Below are positions 20,783 through 25,674 of a stretch of 25,674 nucleotides of DNA, in pieces; within the stretch, counting starts at the first letter, position 1, and the number at the start of each line of letters is the position of its first letter. The position numbers were made by a program, and so were the translations under genes. The notes beneath the pieces are model-generated. The model searched no databases. It was not told where the DNA came from and worked only from the letters and a program-made list of their open reading frames with translations. Source of the stretch: Smittium culicis. Taxonomy: Eukaryota; Kickxellomycota; Harpellomycetes; Harpellales; Legeriomycetaceae. The DNA is taken from NCBI GenBank assembly GCA_001970855.1, contig LSSN01001490.1, positions 1 through 25,674 on the forward strand, written 5' to 3'.

Positions 20783-21410
20783 TTAGATAAATAAAATTCC
20801 GAATGCTTGTATGTACTTTATATAATTATTTAATACTTTTCTCAAATTGCGCCATTTTTATCACATCTATTGGCTAGCTCCAAATATTTATTTATCGCCC
20901 AATTTTGGGATGACCCAACGATTTGACAGTTTTCATTTATAATTAATGTGGGAATACGAAGATAATAATGATTATTGGTATAGTCAAAACTCCGAAACAT
21001 TTATGAGCTCATTATACGTCAATTATATTTGATTAGTCAACATATTTTTATAATTTTTTAGAAGCATAAAATGCGGAAAGTTAAATTATTCGTAACCATT
21101 GACTATTAATAATTACTTTCGACATCAAGTCTTGTATTAGATTTGCATTTTGCCAATAAACTATGCTCAGCTTTTTTCCCAACCAAAATACAAGATTTTA
21201 CTTGCATAGGTAATAATCTCGTAATACGTGAACTCTAAGCATTCATTAGTTATTAGGAATTGATCACTTGCAATTATCAGTTAGCTCTTGAGCGAATAAA
21301 GTATGGGAGATAGCTTTATAGATTATGAATTTTTTTACTAGCTACTATATTTCCAAATGCAAATTAGATAAATACAATCGTTCGGTTAGTCGCGTTATTC
21401 AGCTGCGAAT
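20783..21410. other. AT-rich DNA between repeats
   Basis: About 630 bp between MITE copy B and the SINE-like copy 2. Nothing gene-like or repeated recognised. Confidence 0.6.
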
Positions 21411-21425
21411 TTAAATATAATTTAC

Positions 21426-21805
21426 TTTTTTTCTTTTTTTTTTCTCAGAGTTTATTAAGCATAATTTAACCCTTTCGCGGGCGGTAAACTATTTTTGATC
21501 TACTAAATATAGCCAACTATGCTCAGTTAAAATTCATTAATTCCGAGGCTGTAAGAATATTTGGTTATATAGTATTTTAACAACAAATAATAAATTTGCT
21601 TATAAATCGTAAGCGAGTCAATAAATTCGATTTTTTTAATGGTGTTGGACGGGAAAGGGTTAAAAGTATACTAGAAGCTATTAAAAAATATTTAAAAAGT
21701 ATACAAAAAGTATTAAAAAATATTTAAAAAGCTATTAAAATATTAAAAAAATAATTTTTCAACCGACCCCCCTCCGCCGCTCTAGCAGCTCCATACCCAC
21801 TGGGC
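21426..21805 (-). mobile_element. SINE-like retroelement, copy 2, 5'-truncated, carrying a nested MITE
   Basis: Flanked by a perfect 15-bp target duplication TTAAATATAATTTAC (21411-21425 and 21806-21820). Read on the minus strand it begins GCCCAGTGGGTATGG, lacking the first dozen or so bases of copy 1, then the same GC-rich head and AT-rich body, and ends in an A-rich tail (T-rich 21426-21440). The body has roughly one extra copy of an ATTAAAAAATATTTAAAAAG unit compared with copy 1. MITE copy C occupies 21470-21659 within it. A perfect duplication, 5' truncation and A tail together are classic for LINE-mediated retroposition. Confidence 0.75.
21470..21659 (+). mobile_element. piggyBac-like MITE, copy C (best preserved, nested in SINE copy 2)
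   Basis: 190 bp between two intact TTAA sites (21466-21469 and 21660-21663). Ends CCCTTTCGCGGGC and, on the other strand, CCCTTTCCCGTCC: inverted repeats of about 11-13 bp. No ORF. Removing the element and one TTAA restores a sequence that matches SINE copy 1 around 14924-14944, where a single TTAA occupies the equivalent spot. I use this copy as the reference orientation. Confidence 0.9.
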
Positions 21806-21820
21806 TTAAATATAATTTAC

Positions 21821-22948
21821 AATTAAAAATATAATTCAGAAAAGCAAGGAAGCTATTAGAAAATTTTCATTCCTCATAAGAATTTCCAATGTGTAAATTT
21901 TTACTGAATCAATTTACCAAAAGAAAAAAAACTCTTGCATGGGCCTGAATGTCTGAAATAGTACAAACTAAATGAGATGTCATGTCACTATTAGTCTAAA
22001 TCGAGTTATCCAACAAGTCAAAACTATTCTGTGATTTAAATCAACGGATCTAAAGTACCGTCTAGATAATTCAACGACTTAATAAAAATCTATGTCAGAT
22101 TAGAAAAATAACCAAGTCACTGATAATAGTTGAAAACCCCAGTGTTAAAATATTTAAACACTTTTCATCTTTGACATAATGTCTACTATCAACGTTACAT
22201 TGAAAATATTACGATATAAACCACACTGTAATTCTGCTATGATTTTTCTTGGCAACCTTATACGCTCCTCCATATGCCCGTTGTTATATTCATATCACTA
22301 ATTCAATATAATTTTAGTCTGGATTATCCTTTTAACCTGAATGATAGCAGCTTTATAGAAAGCATTACTCTCCCATTCTTTTCTCTTCTCACCCTATTTT
22401 AAATATAACTTACAAATTCTATCTAAGGAATATCCGTAATGAACTTTTTGATAGCTTAATTATTGATTTATTTTCATACATTGCCTTATATTCCAGAGAT
22501 TTTTTTATTATAATATATCATTAAGCGAATAAAAAAATATTGAATGGTAGCTACGATTTTCACTATATAAAATTGAGAAATTTCGAAAACTAGTTAATAT
22601 GATATTGATAATTGATAATCAATATTCTTCATCTCAGCATTTTATTTACCCATAATTTTCCTTCCCAAAAAAAATTAAATGCACAAAACATCCTGATGTT
22701 TATATTAAAGTCTCATGATATATAGGGAAAATAAAATCTAATATCAAAAATGTCTATTTGCCAATATCTTTTATTCTCAAACTATTAAGTCTTGAGACCT
22801 AGCGCCAATATTTTCCATAATAGAATAACTGAATTTATTCCCTAATTATTAATGTGTCGATTTATTCATTTTATCAACCCTTGTATTTTTTTTCCACCAT
22901 TCCTCGATGATGTAAATCTTGGCTCCAAATAAATCCCTTTTTTTTCGT
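21821..22948. other. Intergenic DNA, possible exon remnants
   Basis: 1.1 kb of somewhat less AT-rich DNA. Around 22150-22390 several short frames look protein-like: a 40-codon plus-strand ATG frame (22179-22301), a 39-codon minus-strand ATG frame (22154-22273), and an open plus-strand segment after a TTTTAG at about 22315. No family recognised and no consistent spliced model found. Confidence 0.4.
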
Positions 22949-22952
22949 TTAA

Positions 22953-23445
22953 CCCTTTGTTGAGCGGTAAACTATTTTTGATATGCCAAATATAGAGTAT
23001 TCTGAACAAAAAAAGCACTTTGTTGCAGTTTAATTTTATTGACTTGGGTATAGTAAAATGTAATTATTATTGGCATTATTGAAAAGGCATTTCGTTTTTT
23101 CTACTTATTCTTTTGATTATGAACTTTTATTTGCTATAAAAAAGAAATGATTTTGCTCATTGGCAATTAATCGCTTATGCAATTTTATTCATTGCAACTC
23201 GTTACACTATATTAATAAAATTCGAAAATTAAAAAAAAAAAAAAGAAAAAAACTCTTTACACTATAAATTGTCTCCTTCATAAAGAATCTCCCATATAGC
23301 TAACTGTGTTCAATTAAATTGCTTTAATTCCGAGACTATAAGAAGTATTGGCACGTTTTAAAATAACAGCAAATAATAAACTTGGTTTTAAATCGTAAAC
23401 TAATATTAAAATTGAATTATTTAAAGAGTGTTGGACAGTAAAGGG
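22953..23445 (+). mobile_element. piggyBac-like MITE, copy D, split by an insertion
   Basis: The left part (22953-22995) begins after TTAA (22949-22952) with CCCTTTGTTGAGCGG and follows copy C up to AAATATAG; the right part (23294-23445) resumes at CTAACTGTG and ends with GTTGGACAGTAAAGGG, followed by CTGA rather than TTAA. Without the inserted 304 bp (insert plus one duplicated ATATAG) the element is 189 bp, the family's normal size. Confidence 0.75.
22996..23293. mobile_element. Unidentified 298-bp insertion inside MITE copy D
   Basis: The insert is bracketed by ATATAG on both sides (22990-22995 and 23294-23299), suggesting a 6-bp target duplication. Its ends (AGTATTCT... and ...AGAATCTCCC) show only a weak inverted similarity around ATTCT. 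It contains an A-rich run at 23231-23252 but no ORF and no similarity to the other elements here. It could be a second DNA-transposon relic, a truncated retroposed fragment or filler from break repair. Confidence 0.5.
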
Positions 23446-23617
23446 CTGATAAAAGATATTATTAAATAATACCTAACTGTCTAATCGTAATAATAAATAG
23501 CAAAATCTATTAATCTGACTGCATTTAAAATCGAATAGATTACCAAATATTAAAATAACCTTGTAAATAATTTTTTTTGATTACTTTTGAAAATCCCATA
23601 AGCCTCGAACTATTTAA

Positions 23618-23806
23618 GTCTTTCCCGTCCAACACTCTTAAAAAAATCGAGTTCATTAATTCGTTAATGATTTATAAGCAAATTTATTATTTGTTGCTAA
23701 AATACAATAAACCAATAATCGAAATATCTACGGAATTAAAGTATTTTAATTGAGCATAGTTAGATATTTTTTGTAGGTCAAAAATAGTCTAATGCCCGTG
23801 AAAAGG
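23618..23806 (-). mobile_element. piggyBac-like MITE, copy E
   Basis: 189 bp between intact TTAA sites (23614-23617 and 23807-23810), inverted relative to copies B, C and D. Left end GTCTTTCCCGTCCAACAC, right end (other strand) CCTTTTCACGGGC. The interior matches copy C closely, including TAAGCAAATTTATTATTTG and GGTCAAAAATAG. With copy D it forms an imperfect inverted repeat about 172 bp apart. Confidence 0.85.
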
Positions 23807-23810
23807 TTAA

Positions 23811-24607
23811 GCTTCAACAATGATTACTAAAATAGTGTATATTTATTTGTTTATTTATTTTCTAAGTGCTAACATCTAATTTAAACTGTTCACAGTTTTA
23901 ATAGATATGAACTTACGATTTATTTTCAAAGTAAAAATTGTACTTAGCCAAGCAAAGTCTTGACGATTTTCATGAATCCCCTTCCTTGAAAAAAGATCTT
24001 GATTCGATATCACTTATTAAAAAAGTTTATTAGTTTAATTCTGAAATTTAAAAATAATATCAAAGATTAAATATTTTTACGAGGCTTTATTTTTATAATG
24101 CTGGACTAGAAAATTCTTATTCATGCATGCATTTGCAAAAAAGCAAAATGACTTTAGTGCCAAATTTTGATATGTGTTTTTTTTACAGCAAAGGAATATT
24201 AACCTGTGAAGGTATTAATAGCTTCAATAAAAATCAAAAAGTATATAATTTTCGATTAATGCTAATACTTGCATAAAATGATGCATTTTAAAAAAATAAT
24301 CTTTCATTCATATATATAATTTTCCTAAATTCTGATAGAATTTCAAACACCATATTTTTATGGACTAGCAAACCAATTCTATTTGAATGGAAAACAAAGT
24401 ATCAAGTATGCATGATTTATTAAGCGAACATTATAAAACTTGGCTTTTTATATTGTTGATTCTATAGACTTTATTTTTATAAAGTCATTATATAACATTC
24501 TTACCAAATATTTCGTCTTTTATATTCCTTTTTTATTTAATAAACAAACCCTATTCTATTTAAATTATTTTTGTCTATAGATATATTAAAAAATATATTA
24601 ATGTAAA
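23811..24607. other. AT-rich 5' flank of the secreted-protein gene
   Basis: About 800 bp without coding character. The last 40 bases before the ATG contain TTTTTGTCTATAG followed by ATATATT, which could be the acceptor of a 5' UTR intron or simply AT-rich promoter DNA. No repeat copy recognised. Confidence 0.4.
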
Positions 24608-25432
24608 ATGAGAGTGAAAATAGTTATATCAGCTTATATATCATCAATTTTATTAAAATCGAATTGCCAATACTATGACCAAAATCTACCAGAGAATCAA
24701 GGGATGAACTCGTACACAAAACCTAAAGAAAATCTAACCCCATTAAATCCAATATCCTACGATTATGAAAATATGAAATTGAGTGGCTTTAATTACAATG
24801 CTCATAATAGAAATTTAGTTGTTCCAAACCCATTTTATAAAAAATGTGTCGGAAATAGAAATAAATTCAGGTGTATTAAAAAACCTATTCTTCCGAAAGT
24901 GCTCATTCCACTTATAGATATAGAATCTGGAACACCGCCTACAGAAATTATAAAAAATACGTTTGATTACATCAAAAAACAAGAACTTTCTGGAATTCAG
25001 GAGTACAGCCCCAGCGTCGGCCCAGAAATAGATTTAAAATTGGATGCCGTTGAAGTGGTCAGAGTTGATGAGCCAGAACCGGATGGTTCGGTGATCCAAT
25101 TAGAAGTTGAAAATGATGTAGTTATTAGCACAAAAGTGTTACAGAGAATTAATCCTCCTATTAGAGCAAAAAATCAGCCAACTTTAAATCCAAAAACTTT
25201 AAATGCTAAACCACACAATAAACCCGGGACAGTATCTAGAAAATCCAGAGATAAAGATTATGAAGATCTATTCGAAAACTTGGAAAAGGCACTGAATGGT
25301 CTGGATAATGATAAAATTAAATCTACTAATAATTTCGCTACTGTTACTTCAAAAAACTCAGACATGAATGACCTGAATATGGTTCCATATTCAACGGTAT
25401 ATTATACATCTCTTGAAACATACAGATATTAG
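24608..25432 (+). CDS. Orphan secreted protein
   Basis: 274 residues from the ATG at 24608, one open frame. Residues 1-20 look like a signal peptide: MRVK, then a hydrophobic core (IVISAYISSILL), with probable cleavage near Cys20-Gln21. No later membrane segment is seen, so the product should be secreted or attached to the wall. The mature part is rich in Asn, Pro, Lys and Tyr; Cys80 and Cys89 could form one disulphide. Around 138-172 is an acidic, beta-like stretch (LKLDAVEVVRVDEPEPDG); residues ~175-235 are basic and Pro/Asn-rich, the remainder probably disordered. I recognise no family. Codon usage is like that of the neighbours. In a gut-dwelling or host-associated fungus such a protein might act at the host or wall surface, but nothing in the sequence shows that. 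Confidence 0.6.
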   Translation: MRVKIVISAYISSILLKSNCQYYDQNLPENQGMNSYTKPKENLTPLNPISYDYENMKLSGFNYNAHNRNLVVPNPFYKKCVGNRNKFRCIKKPILPKVLIPLIDIESGTPPTEIIKNTFDYIKKQELSGIQEYSPSVGPEIDLKLDAVEVVRVDEPEPDGSVIQLEVENDVVISTKVLQRINPPIRAKNQPTLNPKTLNAKPHNKPGTVSRKSRDKDYEDLFENLEKALNGLDNDKIKSTNNFATVTSKNSDMNDLNMVPYSTVYYTSLETYRY

Positions 25433-25674
25433 AAATAAATATAAATATAATTATTAATACCTATTTTATCTGTACTATTATTAAATAAAATGATTGAAAG
25501 CTGAGAATTTTTTCTTGATCTATCTTTTTTATATTTTGCAATATAATTTCTAAATCGATTTACCCCTTTTTATTTCGCAAATATCGCCTAATTAATTAAT
25601 TACTATTGTAGATTTATAAAATTAAAATTATCTTATGATGTTTTTTTGAAATATACGATTATTATTAAAAAAAA
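25433..25674. other. 3' flank of the secreted-protein gene
   Basis: AT-rich sequence with AAATAAAT at the stop codon (25434-25441) and AATAAA-type words further on (about 25484), suitable for polyadenylation. No further gene before the window ends. Confidence 0.4.

Noticed and set aside
1..25674. CRISPR array, tRNA or rRNA genes
   Set aside because: No regularly spaced identical repeats and no cloverleaf or rRNA core sequence was recognised; a eukaryotic genome would not carry a CRISPR array. A tRNA scan could confirm the absence of tRNAs.

Overview
The window reads as nuclear DNA of a eukaryote, most likely an early-diverging fungus. Genes are single or few-exon with short spliceosomal introns (77-95 bp, GT...TAG), intergenic DNA is very AT-rich with long A and T runs, and proteins carry long Ser/Asn/Lys-rich disordered stretches. 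The gene set mixes a fungal-type vacuolar cation/H+ exchanger (Vnx1-like, with a YccF-like amino-terminal membrane domain) with homologues of two proteins best known from animals, ICE2/NARG2 and LST2/ZFYVE28. That combination suits a Zoopagomycota-like lineage such as the insect-gut Harpellales, but this placement is inference; no rRNA or other marker is present.

Layout. 1-3158: a GC-richer left edge, then about 2.7 kb of AT-rich DNA with one 190-bp transposon relic. 3159-6042 (+): a three-exon ICE2-like gene. 6593-9112 (-): a polo-like kinase, tail-to-tail with it. 9113-11766: AT-rich spacer with one doubtful small membrane-protein ORF. 11767-14765 (+): a two-exon LST2-like gene that ends where the animal FYVE finger would begin. 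14766-16699: spacer with a SINE-like element. 16700-20122 (-): the large Vnx1/CAX-family exchanger. 20123-24607: 4.5 kb of gene-poor DNA packed with mobile-element relics. 24608-25432 (+): a short orphan secreted protein.

The genes do not form a pathway: they are transcription (ICE2), mitosis (PLK), endosomal signalling (LST2), vacuolar ion transport (CAX) and secretion.

The most informative novelty is in the repeats. Five copies of a 184-190 bp element with CCCTTTC-type inverted ends and TTAA target duplications form a piggyBac-like MITE family. Two copies of a SINE-like retroelement have a poly-A tail on the minus strand and 15-16 bp target duplications. One MITE sits inside one SINE, and the other SINE copy shows the matching unoccupied TTAA site. 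Another MITE is itself split by an unrelated 298-bp insert.

At the protein level, the polo boxes lack the usual phosphate-contacting residues, the LST2 homologue has no FYVE domain, and the exchanger ORF contains a perfect-looking 57-nt in-frame intron-like segment.
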